DNA from: Granulosicoccus sp.
GTDB lineage: Bacteria > Pseudomonadota > Gammaproteobacteria > Granulosicoccales > Granulosicoccaceae
Direction: 5' to 3'
Length of the DNA stretch: 59,417 bases
Assembly (NCBI GenBank): GCA_023300375.1
Contig: JALZWO010000091.1
Location: 1 to 59,417, forward strand
The translations under genes and the position numbers were made by a program. This document shows positions 21,204-29,692 of the stretch, in pieces. Positions within the stretch are counted from its first letter, which is position 1; every line of letters starts with the position of its first letter. Under the pieces are notes generated by a model. It saw only the letters and a list, made by a program, of their open reading frames with translations. It did not search any database and was not told the origin of the DNA.

Positions 21204-22481
21204 CTACTGCGCTGGCGAGAGCACCTGATCAATAACCTGACACGCTGCTAGCACCTGCTCATCACAGCCATTGACGCCGCATATCATCAAAGATGAAGGG
21301 GGTAAGTCTTCTCTGGCAACGGGCATAGCCATTGCGCAGCCATCAACAAGATTGATGTATGTAGTGTTTCTAAGCAGAGCACGATTGACCGAATTGAAGT
21401 CTTCTTCTGCACTGGCTATGGAAGGGGTTTCACATTTAATAGTGGGTGCTAGCAGAGCATCGAACGGCTGTAGACGTTGCTTGAAAATGGCCATAGCATT
21501 ACCACGTCTGCCAGCATGCTCATCGAGATCGGCAGCAGTTATGCCATCTGATTGATGTAATCTGGTCAACACGTGTTGATCACCTTCGGTTTTCAGACGC
21601 TCGAGGTACTCTTTGTAATAAGCCTGCGCCTCGGCAGATACGGTCACGATGAGTGCCGATGTTAATTCAACGAGTTCTGAAAATGATACCAAGTGAATTT
21701 CGTGACCTGCATCGCTGAGCTTATGTAAGGAGTCATGAAATGCCAACGCTACCGAAGCATCCATATCATCGGTGAAGGTATCTTCTGGCACCGCAAACTT
21801 TAACGGACGTGTAGGAGTTTCTAGAGCAAGCGGTTGGGAGCGGATCACGCTCATGCAGGTAATAATGTCTGCAAGCGATGTGGCTAACGGTCCGGCACTG
21901 TCATAACTTTTTGACAACGGGTGCACGCCTGTCAGTGACACACTTTGACGGCTAGGCTTGAAGCCATATAAACCGTTGATGGCTGCCGGTAGTCTTACCG
22001 ATCCGCCCGTGTCGGTGCCCATAGCCATATCACATAGTCCATGTGCAACACTGAGGCCCGCCCCAGAAGAGCTGCCACCTGGCACATTTGATTTATCGAA
22101 GATGCAGCCAGGTGTGCCGTGGTGAGGATTTTGACCCACGCCAGAATAAGCGAACTCGGTCATGGAGGTGCGACCAAACATGAGTGCGCCTGCAGCTTTG
22201 AGCCGCTCAATCACTTCAGCATCTCGTCTGGCAGGTTCACGATCTGCCAACACCGTGGAGCCCGCTGTGGTGCGCTTACCTTGCTCATCGAACAAATCTT
22301 TTATCGAAATAAGCTTGCCGTAGAGAGGCAAATTTTTATTGGCTCCCCGACTGGCATCGAGTGCGGCGGCATCGCTAAGAATACGAGGCTCGTGTAGCTC
22401 TGTAAAAATGCGCGTTTTCTCATCACCTAGGGCGTTTGCTTGCTCTAGCGCACGTGCTGCTTTGTCTTTTATTTTTCCCAT
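21204..22481 (-). CDS. Amidase-signature family hydrolase
   Basis: Member of the amidase signature family (GatA, fatty-acid amide hydrolase, indoleacetamide hydrolase relatives). The Ser-cisSer-Lys triad is visible: Lys61 in SIKDLFD, Ser137 in PGGSSSGAG, and the nucleophile Ser161 in GTDTGGSVRLPAA. 425 aa, slightly shorter than GatA. No gatC or gatB lies nearby, so it is unlikely to be the glutamyl-tRNA amidotransferase subunit; the substrate cannot be told from sequence. No signal peptide, so cytoplasmic. It is convergent with nuoN and divergent from tRNA-fMet. Confidence 0.9.
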   Translation of the reverse strand: MGKIKDKAARALEQANALGDEKTRIFTELHEPRILSDAAALDASRGANKNLPLYGKLISIKDLFDEQGKRTTAGSTVLADREPARRDAEVIERLKAAGALMFGRTSMTEFAYSGVGQNPHHGTPGCIFDKSNVPGGSSSGAGLSVAHGLCDMAMGTDTGGSVRLPAAINGLYGFKPSRQSVSLTGVHPLSKSYDSAGPLATSLADIITCMSVIRSQPLALETPTRPLKFAVPEDTFTDDMDASVALAFHDSLHKLSDAGHEIHLVSFSELVELTSALIVTVSAEAQAYYKEYLERLKTEGDQHVLTRLHQSDGITAADLDEHAGRRGNAMAIFKQRLQPFDALLAPTIKCETPSIASAEEDFNSVNRALLRNTTYINLVDGCAMAMPVAREDLPPSSLMICGVNGCDEQVLAACQVIDQVLSPAQ

Positions 22482-22525
22482 GCGAGCAGGCTACCACTTT
22501 ATTTTCATAAAGTTGCTTTAAAAGC

Positions 22526-22554
22526 TTGAATCCCAAAGCGTTCGGCTTTATACT
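22526..22554 (+). promoter_or_regulatory. Sigma-70 promoter of tRNA-fMet
   Basis: TTGAAT at 22526-22531 and TATACT at 22549-22554 are separated by 17 bp, the optimum spacing, and end 18 bp before the mature tRNA. Confidence 0.7.
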
Positions 22555-22572
22555 TCCTCTGGTCAGCACAGG

Positions 22573-22649
<77 letters not shown>

Positions 22650-22680
22650 ATATGTACAAGCTGTACCAAATCGAACAACC

Positions 22681-22706
22681 AAGCCCCTTTTTACAGGGGC
22701 TTTTTT
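22681..22706 (+). terminator. Intrinsic terminator of tRNA-fMet
   Basis: AAGCCCC (22681-22687) pairs with GGGGCTT (22696-22702) and is followed by a run of T to 22706. It gives the tRNA its own transcript end, so the tRNA is no longer part of a rimP transcript. Confidence 0.85.
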
Positions 22707-23207
22707 GTGTCTGCCGTAAAATTCACACTCTAAAAACGACACTGGCCACGACGAAACGTCTCTTGTACCCGAGTCGAGCTTCTCGGTATTTTTGTAGTGT
22801 CGGTATTGTCTTGCATAACAGTGCAGGGTGCCCTTGGGCTAAAACCTCAAGCAGACTCTCTTTTCTGCCATGGACACAATGGCAAATTTCAGATCAGTGC
22901 GAATGATGTGTGTAGTGTTGTTGACGATGCTAGAAAATTTTTACTGTTTGGGTATCTGCCACCAGATCATGTACGGTAGCAGCGCAATGCATGCTGTTAA
23001 TTTTCTGATACTGAACGGGTGATGCTCATGACTGGCACTGCATAACGGTTAGGCATCCAAGAGCAACAGCAAAAACACCATCGTCTACTAACTCTCTAGG
23101 CTCAAGAAGAGTAAAAAAACTCCGAAAAGTAATGCATGGCTTTTTGTGTTCATTGAGCACTGCCACGGCATGTAGATTGTTGCTGACAAAATGGAGTTGA
23201 GTATCTG
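22707..23207. other. Intergenic stretch without a supported gene
   Basis: About 500 bp between the tRNA terminator and the chemoreceptor. The only open frame (22797-22979) would encode 60 aa whose end, ARKFLLFGYLPPDH, loosely recalls asparagine-synthetase-like proteins, but there is no convincing ribosome site or full domain. No integrase, attachment-site duplicate or insertion sequence is visible. Confidence 0.5.
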
Positions 23208-25394
23208 TTGAACATTATCAAGAATATGCGTCTGTCAACGCAGTTTGTCGCTCTAGCGTTCATTGCTCTACTCTCGATGACTTGTCTGGCTGCACTTAGT
23301 GCGTTCGCTTTAAAAAATTCATTACTTGAAGAGCGGATGTTACTAGCTAAAAGCGTGGTGGAGGTTGCTCATGCGTTAATCTCTGTTGAGGCAGATCGTG
23401 CAGCTGCTATGGGTGAGTCACTAGAGATGGCCCAGCAACAGGTAATAGAAAATATTCTGAAAACACGTTACGGTAATGATGCTTATATTTTTATCGCAAA
23501 TCTTGAGGGCACTGTTCTAGCGAGCTCAAACTATAAGTGGATTGAAACAGATATCACTAAAATCCAAGATAAGGATGGAAAATATTTTGGCCGAGAGCTG
23601 CTGGAAAAATCAGTTTTGGAGGGTGGTGGGTATACTGAATATTATATCTCTCGCCTAAACAGCGACATCTCCGAACGAAAAATGTCATACACCACTCAGT
23701 ACGAGCCTTGGGGCTGGATGTTGGGTACTGGTCTTTATATTGACGACATCGATAGCATGTTTTACAACAGACTTATGAATTCTGCTCTGTTTCTGTTTGT
23801 ATCTGTGGTGCTTATGCTTGCATTGTTAATCACAGCGGTGTTTCAGAGTAAGCGCTCGTCAAATATGATTTTCGAGCAGATTAGCCTTCTAAGTGATGTG
23901 GATGTAGAGCTGAATTCAAATACCTTGGAAGATATTCCTCGAAACGAGTTTGGCAATATCCTGAGAGCTGTACACAACGCACGAAACTCATTAGTTGAAA
24001 AAATGACGGCGCAGCAGCGAAGCGAAACGAACCGTATTCGGCAAGTGTTAGATCAAGCTAGCTCTCCTCTGTGTTTGGCTGATTCAAGCCGTCGAATTGT
24101 GTATGCCAATATTGCGGCGCGAACTCTGCTGGCCGACATGGAAGATTCGCTGAAAAAGAACAGCCCTCAGTTTTCTTTGAGTGATAGAAGAGCGCTACGG
24201 ATTGAGCAGATGCATCCGGAACCAGAAAATTTTGTCGCAAGGCTTAATGCTTCAGATAGCAGCTTGCGAGATGAATTATGTATTGATGAACGACATTTTG
24301 TGTGTGTTACTACTCGCTTAGTGGATGTGGATGGCGTGGGTAACGAGTCTGGTTTTGTTGCTGAATGTCTCGAAGTCACGCACCAATTGCTACATAATCA
24401 GAAGATAGAAGAATTGGCGCAGATCGAAAGAGAGAAGACTGAATCAATACAGCAACGAGTGGATCAAGTTTTACAAACTGTAAGTGCGGCCTCCACAGGT
24501 GATTTGCGTGGAAATATTAATATCAGTGGTGATGACGCGGTTAGCGTTATGGGTAACTCTCTCGGTTCGTTTATAGAGAGGCTCCGTGGAAACATCACGG
24601 TTATTGGAACACACGTATCGTCAATCGCTGGTGCGACAGGTTCTTTGGCCTCCACAGCAGACATTATGGGGAAGAACGCTGATTCAACAGCCACACAAGC
24701 AGAGACAGCCACCAGTAGTGCTGCCAATATCAATACCGCCGTCGAATCTGTTGCCGATGCAGCATCGCAAATGAGCGGCTCAATACGCGATATTGCCGAC
24801 AATACCTCGACCGCGGCAACCGTTGCACAAGCCGCTGTAGAGCTTGCGGGTTCAACGGATCATTCGATGAGACAGTTGACGGAGTCATCGAACAAAATTG
24901 GACAGGTTATCAAGGTCATTAATACCATTGCTGAGCAAACGAATTTGTTGGCACTCAATGCGACGATTGAAGCGGCTCGAGCCGGAGATGCTGGTAAAGG
25001 CTTTGCAGTGGTGGCTGGCGAGGTTAAGGAGCTGGCAAAAGAGACAGCCAGAGCCACTGAAGATATACAGGCCATCATCGCATCCATCCAATCAGATACT
25101 GAGAGCGCTGTTACTGCAAATTCCACTATTCTTGAGACCGTCTCACAAATTCATACCATTCAAACCAAGATCTCTGTCGCTGTGGAAGAGCAGATGAACA
25201 CCACTCGTAACATCACGGAGTCAGCGCAAGCTGCAGCTGCAGGTTGTGGAGACGTGGTGAACAATGTATCGCAAACGGCAAGAACTGCAGACGAGGCAAG
25301 AAGCACTGCCAGACAATCGCGTGAAGCGATTGATGATCTGGCAGTTCTGGCGTCTGAACTCGATGGCTTGTTAGCCACCTATACAGTCAGATAG
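23208..25394 (+). CDS. Methyl-accepting chemotaxis protein with Cache and PAS-like sensor regions
   Basis: Transmembrane chemoreceptor that would signal through CheA/CheW. Order: first membrane helix about residues 10-32; periplasmic region to about 187 of the single-Cache type ([31 protein letters not shown]); second membrane helix about 190-210; a HAMP-like stretch; a PAS-like segment about 272-390 ([20 protein letters not shown]); a coiled coil with a second HAMP-like stretch ([19 protein letters not shown]); and the signalling tip [24 protein letters not shown]. 728 aa. The start is uncertain: TTG at 23208 or ATG at 23226. It ends 24 bp from the convergent eboB. The ligand is unknown; a cytoplasmic PAS could report redox or an internal signal. 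Confidence 0.93.
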   Translation: MNIIKNMRLSTQFVALAFIALLSMTCLAALSAFALKNSLLEERMLLAKSVVEVAHALISVEADRAAAMGESLEMAQQQVIENILKTRYGNDAYIFIANLEGTVLASSNYKWIETDITKIQDKDGKYFGRELLEKSVLEGGGYTEYYISRLNSDISERKMSYTTQYEPWGWMLGTGLYIDDIDSMFYNRLMNSALFLFVSVVLMLALLITAVFQSKRSSNMIFEQISLLSDVDVELNSNTLEDIPRNEFGNILRAVHNARNSLVEKMTAQQRSETNRIRQVLDQASSPLCLADSSRRIVYANIAARTLLADMEDSLKKNSPQFSLSDRRALRIEQMHPEPENFVARLNASDSSLRDELCIDERHFVCVTTRLVDVDGVGNESGFVAECLEVTHQLLHNQKIEELAQIEREKTESIQQRVDQVLQTVSAASTGDLRGNINISGDDAVSVMGNSLGSFIERLRGNITVIGTHVSSIAGATGSLASTADIMGKNADSTATQAETATSSAANINTAVESVADAASQMSGSIRDIADNTSTAATVAQAAVELAGSTDHSMRQLTESSNKIGQVIKVINTIAEQTNLLALNATIEAARAGDAGKGFAVVAGEVKELAKETARATEDIQAIIASIQSDTESAVTANSTILETVSQIHTIQTKISVAVEEQMNTTRNITESAQAAAAGCGDVVNNVSQTARTADEARSTARQSREAIDDLAVLASELDGLLATYTVR

Positions 25395-25418
25395 TAGGCG
25401 GCTTGGCTAGGCATAACA

Positions 25419-26345
25419 TTATTTAATGATCAGATTGTTGGCATTTTTCTTAACCTTTGGCGCTTCGATAACAGGTTCTCGGCCACCTCGTAATATGGAA
25501 TTGCCTTCAAACGTTTTATTCTGATCCACAGGAATGGCATCGAGCCAGTCACGCTCGTTGATCTGACCACTCTTGCCATACGCTGCCAGTGCATTGCCAT
25601 AACATGCCATTTGAATGGCCTTTGGATCAACCCCGCGTTGCAGTGCCAGCTGCGCTGTTTTGGCCACTGCTAATGGCTCTGAGATCCCCCAATCGCATGC
25701 TGAATTCACGATAATTCTTTCGCCACCGTATTGCTGCAACAGAGATACCATGCGCTCACTTCCCATCTTGGTTGATGGATACACAGAAAATGCTGCCCAG
25801 TAGCCGCGATCTAAAACTGCATCAATGGTTTCTTCGTTGTTGTGGTCAACAATAACCCACGACGGATCAATGCCGTGTTCTTCGCTGACATCCATAGATT
25901 TGAGAGTGCCGGCTTTCTTGTCACGATGTGGCGTGTGAATTAGCACAGGCAATTCAATGTCTTTTGATAGTTCAAGTTGTGCGCGAAAATATCGATCCTC
26001 CAGTTCTGTCTGCTCGTCATAGCCAATCTCACCAATCGCTACCACTCTTTCTTTGGCTGCAAATCTGGGCAAAATTTTCATCACATCTTCGGCGAGAGAC
26101 TCGTTATTAGCCTCTTTAGAGTTTAGGCCAATCGTGCAATAGTGGCAGATCCCAAATTGGCTAGCTCGAAATCGCTCAAACCCGATGATGGCTGATAAAT
26201 AATCTTCATAGGTTGCAACGTGTGTGCGCGGTTGGCCTTGCCAGAACGCTGGCTCTATTAACGCCACGATGCCCGCTTGCGCCATAGCTTCGTAGTCATC
26301 AGTGGTGCGTGAAATCATGTGTGCATGAGGATCGATGAACATCAT
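25419..26345 (-). CDS. eboB: TatD-like metal-dependent hydrolase EboB
   Basis: Amidohydrolase-type TIM barrel of the TatD group, assigned to EboB by context and length (308 aa). Metal-site motifs: DPHAH with His7 and His9 at the N-terminus, the Glu in AIGEIGYDE, His in LIHTPH, VDHNNEE, and the Asp in NSACDWG. The C-terminal tail is Lys/Asn-rich. The substrate is unknown; in cyanobacteria eboABC is needed to move the scytonemin monomer to the periplasm. The ATG overlaps the eboA stop by 4 bases (ATGA), so the pair is translationally coupled. Confidence 0.88.
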   Translation of the reverse strand: MMFIDPHAHMISRTTDDYEAMAQAGIVALIEPAFWQGQPRTHVATYEDYLSAIIGFERFRASQFGICHYCTIGLNSKEANNESLAEDVMKILPRFAAKERVVAIGEIGYDEQTELEDRYFRAQLELSKDIELPVLIHTPHRDKKAGTLKSMDVSEEHGIDPSWVIVDHNNEETIDAVLDRGYWAAFSVYPSTKMGSERMVSLLQQYGGERIIVNSACDWGISEPLAVAKTAQLALQRGVDPKAIQMACYGNALAAYGKSGQINERDWLDAIPVDQNKTFEGNSILRGGREPVIEAPKVKKNANNLIIK

Positions 26346-27091
26346 GAGGCATTTACCATTTTAAATTCGCACTTTTGCGCATCGGTCATATAGGGGATGG
26401 TCAATGTCCACAGCTCATCGCTTACAGGTCGCGAAGCCGCATAGCGTTCTCTGGCTGTTTCTAAAAGCATTCTTGCTAGTTCTTCGTTATTACGTTGTGC
26501 AAGGCCTACTATAGGTGCCAGTGCACTGTCTATGAATAGTGCTTTAAGTACCAGATGATTAAATCGATGTGTGTCCAGATACCATGCAGGGTAGGGGTTG
26601 TAATGGGCAATAGAATTGAAAATATCGCTTACGTTACTGCGTAGTCCATCGGCGAGTCGGTCATTAAGCTCATCAGAGGGTTTAAACAGGGGAAGCCCGC
26701 TGTAGAGGGCGAGTTGTTCATGCAAGTCAGCATGTTTAAGTAATCTAGTAACCTGCACTGCCAGCTGTGCGGCATCGTGAAAACTTGCAATGATAAGCAT
26801 GCGCGCAATGGCGTCGACTCCCAGCTCGCTTATCCGCCATCCGGGTAGGTGTTTGTTCAATTCTCGCAACTGTAGCTGACTAAAATCTGGTTTGTGTTTT
26901 CCAAGTCGCCGAGTGCACAGTCCAAAAGACATATCGACGCTTCGGTTGCTTTTTTCGATGGCTACCAGAGCCAACTGATCACTGAACCATTGACTGGCTT
27001 CCAGTGGCAGGGCGCTCTTGAGCGCTGTTTGCAGCATAAGGGTACATTGTTCTCGCTCTCTATCTCCGGGTCTTTTGGTTTGGAGTGACAT
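26342..27091 (-). CDS. eboA: EboA-family metabolite traffic protein
   Basis: Mostly helical protein with no known catalytic motif. The segment IFNSIAHYNPYPAWYLDTHRF followed by NHLVLKALFIDSALAPI is the part I recognise as EboA-like (conserved HYNPYP then W/H..LVLKALF), cited here in pieces. ATG at 27091 is preferred over the open frame to 27190 because an AGGTAA site lies upstream and because the longer form would run into the divergent eboF gene. 249 aa. It overlaps eboB by 4 bases and lies 39 bp from eboF, which reads the other way. Confidence 0.85.
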   Translation of the reverse strand: MSLQTKRPGDREREQCTLMLQTALKSALPLEASQWFSDQLALVAIEKSNRSVDMSFGLCTRRLGKHKPDFSQLQLRELNKHLPGWRISELGVDAIARMLIIASFHDAAQLAVQVTRLLKHADLHEQLALYSGLPLFKPSDELNDRLADGLRSNVSDIFNSIAHYNPYPAWYLDTHRFNHLVLKALFIDSALAPIVGLAQRNNEELARMLLETARERYAASRPVSDELWTLTIPYMTDAQKCEFKMVNAS

Positions 27092-27130
27092 TTGCTTACC
27101 TGGGTATATCTCTTTGAATGAATACTCTGC

Positions 27131-28537
27131 ATGAAACCGGTTCTGGTCATACTCGCAGTTGGACTCAGCCCCTCTATGGTGGGTGAGCACACTCCAAACC
27201 TACGCAAGTTAGTTGCCAGAGGTGGACTTCGCCCACTAACAACAGTGACGCCTGCGGTCACTTGCTCTGTTCAGGGCACCTTGTTAACCGGGGAGTTGCC
27301 CAGTAGTCATGGTGCGGTGGCCAATGGATGGTATGACAGGCAAAGAGCAGAAATTGGCTTCTGGAAGCAATCAAATCACTTGCTCAGCGGCGAGAAGATA
27401 TGGGAGGCCGGGCGGCGCTTCGACGCCAGTTACACCTGTGCAAAGATGTTCTGGTGGTACAACATGTATTCAAGCGCTGATTGGAGTGCAACACCACGCC
27501 CCCAGTATCCTGCCGATGGCCGAAAAATTCCAGATCACTACGCTACACCCAGTGCGCTACACGATGAACTTGATGCACGATTCGGGCAGTTCCCACTATT
27601 TAGTTTCTGGGGTCCTAAGGCAGACATCACTTCCAGTCGGTGGATTAGTGATGCCACTGTGCATGTCATGCAAACACGTAGCCCACATCTTACGCTGACG
27701 TATCTTCCCCATTTGGATTACAACCTGCAACGCCTTGGTCCAGATCTATCTCATCCTCGTTTACAAAAAGATCTAAATGAATTAGATGAGTTATGTGGTG
27801 AGCTTATTGAAGCGGCTGATGCTCGTGGTGCCGATACCTTGGTGGTATCGGAGTATGGCATTACCAGCGTTACTGAGGCGGTACCTATCAATCGCGTGTT
27901 GCGCCGTGCTGGTTTGTTGAGTGTGCGTCAGGAGTCGGGCATGGAGCAATTAGATGCCGGTGCGTCTGAGGCGTTTGCTGTGGCAGATCATCAGTTGGCG
28001 CATGTGTATGTCAGGCAACCAGAGCGCATTCGCGAAGTAGCGCAGTTATTAGCCGCAGTCGACGGTATAGAGACCGTTTTAACTGGAGATGAATTAGCGG
28101 CTGTGGGTGTGAATCATTCTCGTAGTGGAGACATTATTGCTATCAGCAATGCTGATCGTTGGTTTAGTTATTATCACTGGCTAGATGAATCACGGGCACC
28201 AGACTACTCTCGCACTGTAGATATTCACCGAAAGCCTGGTTACGATCCTGTGGAGTTGTTTGTGGATCCACAGATTCGCTGGCCTACACTTAAAGTAGGT
28301 TCAATATTGGCGGCGAGGAAGTTTGGTTTTAATCGTTTAATGGATGTGATTTCTCCCAATGCTACACACTTGGTTAATGGCTCTCACGGTAGGCCCACTA
28401 ACCATGTTGACGATGGACCATTGGTGATCAGCAGTAATGCACAAGTGCTCCCAAAGGGTGCTGTGCCAGCAACGCAATTCAAATCACTGGTGTTGGCACA
28501 TCAGTTTGATCAAGCACGAAAAAATTATGCTGCTTAG
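27131..28537 (+). CDS. eboF: Alkaline-phosphatase-superfamily protein EboF
   Basis: Type I phosphodiesterase/nucleotide pyrophosphatase-like protein, 468 aa, no signal peptide. The fold signature is clear at the N-terminus (strand, then GEHTPNL, then TVTPAVTCSVQGTLLTG with the nucleophile Thr region, then GAVANGWYD). Some expected metal ligands are not seen: the usual DG after the first strand reads VG (LAVGLSP), and the usual SDHG reads SEYG (VVSEYGIT). HLDYNLQRLGP and GSHGR remain. Whether these changes are shared by the whole EboF family cannot be settled here. It is the only ebo gene on the plus strand: divergent from eboA, convergent with eboC. Confidence 0.85.
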   Translation: MKPVLVILAVGLSPSMVGEHTPNLRKLVARGGLRPLTTVTPAVTCSVQGTLLTGELPSSHGAVANGWYDRQRAEIGFWKQSNHLLSGEKIWEAGRRFDASYTCAKMFWWYNMYSSADWSATPRPQYPADGRKIPDHYATPSALHDELDARFGQFPLFSFWGPKADITSSRWISDATVHVMQTRSPHLTLTYLPHLDYNLQRLGPDLSHPRLQKDLNELDELCGELIEAADARGADTLVVSEYGITSVTEAVPINRVLRRAGLLSVRQESGMEQLDAGASEAFAVADHQLAHVYVRQPERIREVAQLLAAVDGIETVLTGDELAAVGVNHSRSGDIIAISNADRWFSYYHWLDESRAPDYSRTVDIHRKPGYDPVELFVDPQIRWPTLKVGSILAARKFGFNRLMDVISPNATHLVNGSHGRPTNHVDDGPLVISSNAQVLPKGAVPATQFKSLVLAHQFDQARKNYAA

Positions 28538-28573
28538 ATTTCAACACGTACGTTACAGCGCAAGTGTTGAAAT
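28538..28573. terminator. Inverted repeat right after eboF
   Basis: ATTTCAACAC (28538-28547) and GTGTTGAAAT (28564-28573) form a perfect 10-bp stem with a 16-nt loop, immediately after the eboF stop. It lacks a clean T-run, so termination is only probable. Confidence 0.45.
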
Positions 28574-28646
28574 GTGTTGTGTTCACCGAAACGGAATTAT
28601 CGTCAATTGTCATTGCCACTGAGGTGGAAAGCTACGGGTTTGCGTA

Positions 28647-28754
28647 GATGGATTCCCGCCTGCGCGAAAATGACGATCTGAAGTTGAGGATGCTTATCTA
28701 AAGTGAGAATACCGATCTGGAGGTGAGAATGGTGTTCTAGAGGTGAGAATGACG
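28647..28754. repeat. 20-nt degenerate tandem repeat with decayed palindromic cap
   Basis: Four head-to-tail units of 19-20 nt lie at 28676-28695, 28696-28714, 28715-28734 and 28735-28754, consensus ATCTRRAGGTGAGAATGNNG. They abut GGATTCCCGCCTGCGCG... at 28649-28675, a version of the dispersed CGTCATTCCCGC palindrome whose right arm has decayed. Read on the minus strand, the order is units starting CGTCATTC, then the palindrome. It lies between the convergent ends of eboF and eboC. The same architecture occurs at 42439-42564. Confidence 0.6.
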
Positions 28755-28787
28755 AAGCCCCAAAAAATGTCCTTGGTGATGAATTCT

Positions 28788-29690
28788 TTAGGTGCCGGCA
28801 ACCCAACGCTGCAAAAACAGTGTTAGAAAGAATGCGACTAATGAGGCCAATGCGCCGCTTATTCCCCACACCCAAGCTAGAAACAGCCCGTCAATCAGGC
28901 AAATTCCCGCTATTAGCCGTGCAATTGCTCGACCCTTCGAATGCCCTGATGCGTGGGTTAATAGCTTGTGCGCTGTATAGACAATCCAACATAAAACGCC
29001 AAGAGGCACCAACACGACAGGTGCTTGGACGCTTAAGCCTAGGCCCGCAATTAAAGGTAGGCAAAGCACAATGAGCGCCCAGTGAGGTTGAAACGTGCGG
29101 CGAGTTTTTTCGGTATTTATATTTTTTTCGTGTTTTGCAAAATAGGTAAGACCAATTAGCCAGCAAAACATAGCAAGCATGGCACCTACTACGGGTAATG
29201 GAAGGATACCGCTCAATGTATAACTTGATGTGATCAATACCGATAATCGGCAAGCTGCCATTAATACGGGGCTATACGGATTGTTTTTATGGTGACGATC
29301 GTAAATGATGATGAAAGCTATGAGGGTCAGCGCTCCAATTAGCCAGCCAGCGCTATCGCTGCCTTGTGCTAATGGGGCTTGCATACGCGCCACATACACA
29401 AGTGAGAAAGCTGTGAGTGCAAATCCAAATGCCCATGCGACAACACGCTCTTGACTGATTAAACCGGCGGCTATGGGGCGATGCGTTTGATGTGTTCGAT
29501 CGTATTCTTCATCACATGCATCGTTGTAGTACATGCCTGCAATGTAAAAAAGACACATGGCAACTGCTAACGGCGCCCAACCCTGTGAAGGAAAGCTAGC
29601 GCCTGCCAATGCGCCAGCAGAGAGTACATTAGTTAATACGGTGGGCAGGTTTGAAACTCTTCCAAGCGACAGATGCACTGATGTTTTCAC
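28788..29690 (-). CDS. eboC: UbiA-like membrane protein EboC
   Basis: Polytopic membrane protein of the UbiA prenyltransferase superfamily with about eight hydrophobic helices. The first Asp-rich motif is present (YYNDACDEEYDRTHQTHRP). At the place of the second Asp-rich motif there is YFAKHEKNINTEKTRR, with no DxxxD, so ordinary prenyl transfer is doubtful. GTG at 29690 is chosen as start: it lies 2 nt after the eboE stop and begins VKTSVHLSLGRVSNLPT, right at the domain; an upstream TTG would overlap eboE by 46 nt. 300 aa. Third gene of an eboD-eboE-eboC unit. Confidence 0.87.
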   Translation of the reverse strand: MKTSVHLSLGRVSNLPTVLTNVLSAGALAGASFPSQGWAPLAVAMCLFYIAGMYYNDACDEEYDRTHQTHRPIAAGLISQERVVAWAFGFALTAFSLVYVARMQAPLAQGSDSAGWLIGALTLIAFIIIYDRHHKNNPYSPVLMAACRLSVLITSSYTLSGILPLPVVGAMLAMFCWLIGLTYFAKHEKNINTEKTRRTFQPHWALIVLCLPLIAGLGLSVQAPVVLVPLGVLCWIVYTAHKLLTHASGHSKGRAIARLIAGICLIDGLFLAWVWGISGALASLVAFFLTLFLQRWVAGT

Positions 29691-29692
29691 GT

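Noticed and set aside
21204-22481. Annotation as GatA of the tRNA amidotransferase
   Set aside because: No gatB or gatC nearby and the sequence is only generally amidase-like.
22797-22979. 60-aa frame with an asparagine-synthetase-like end
   Set aside because: Too short and the resemblance (FLLFGYLPPDH) is too slight to call even a pseudogene.
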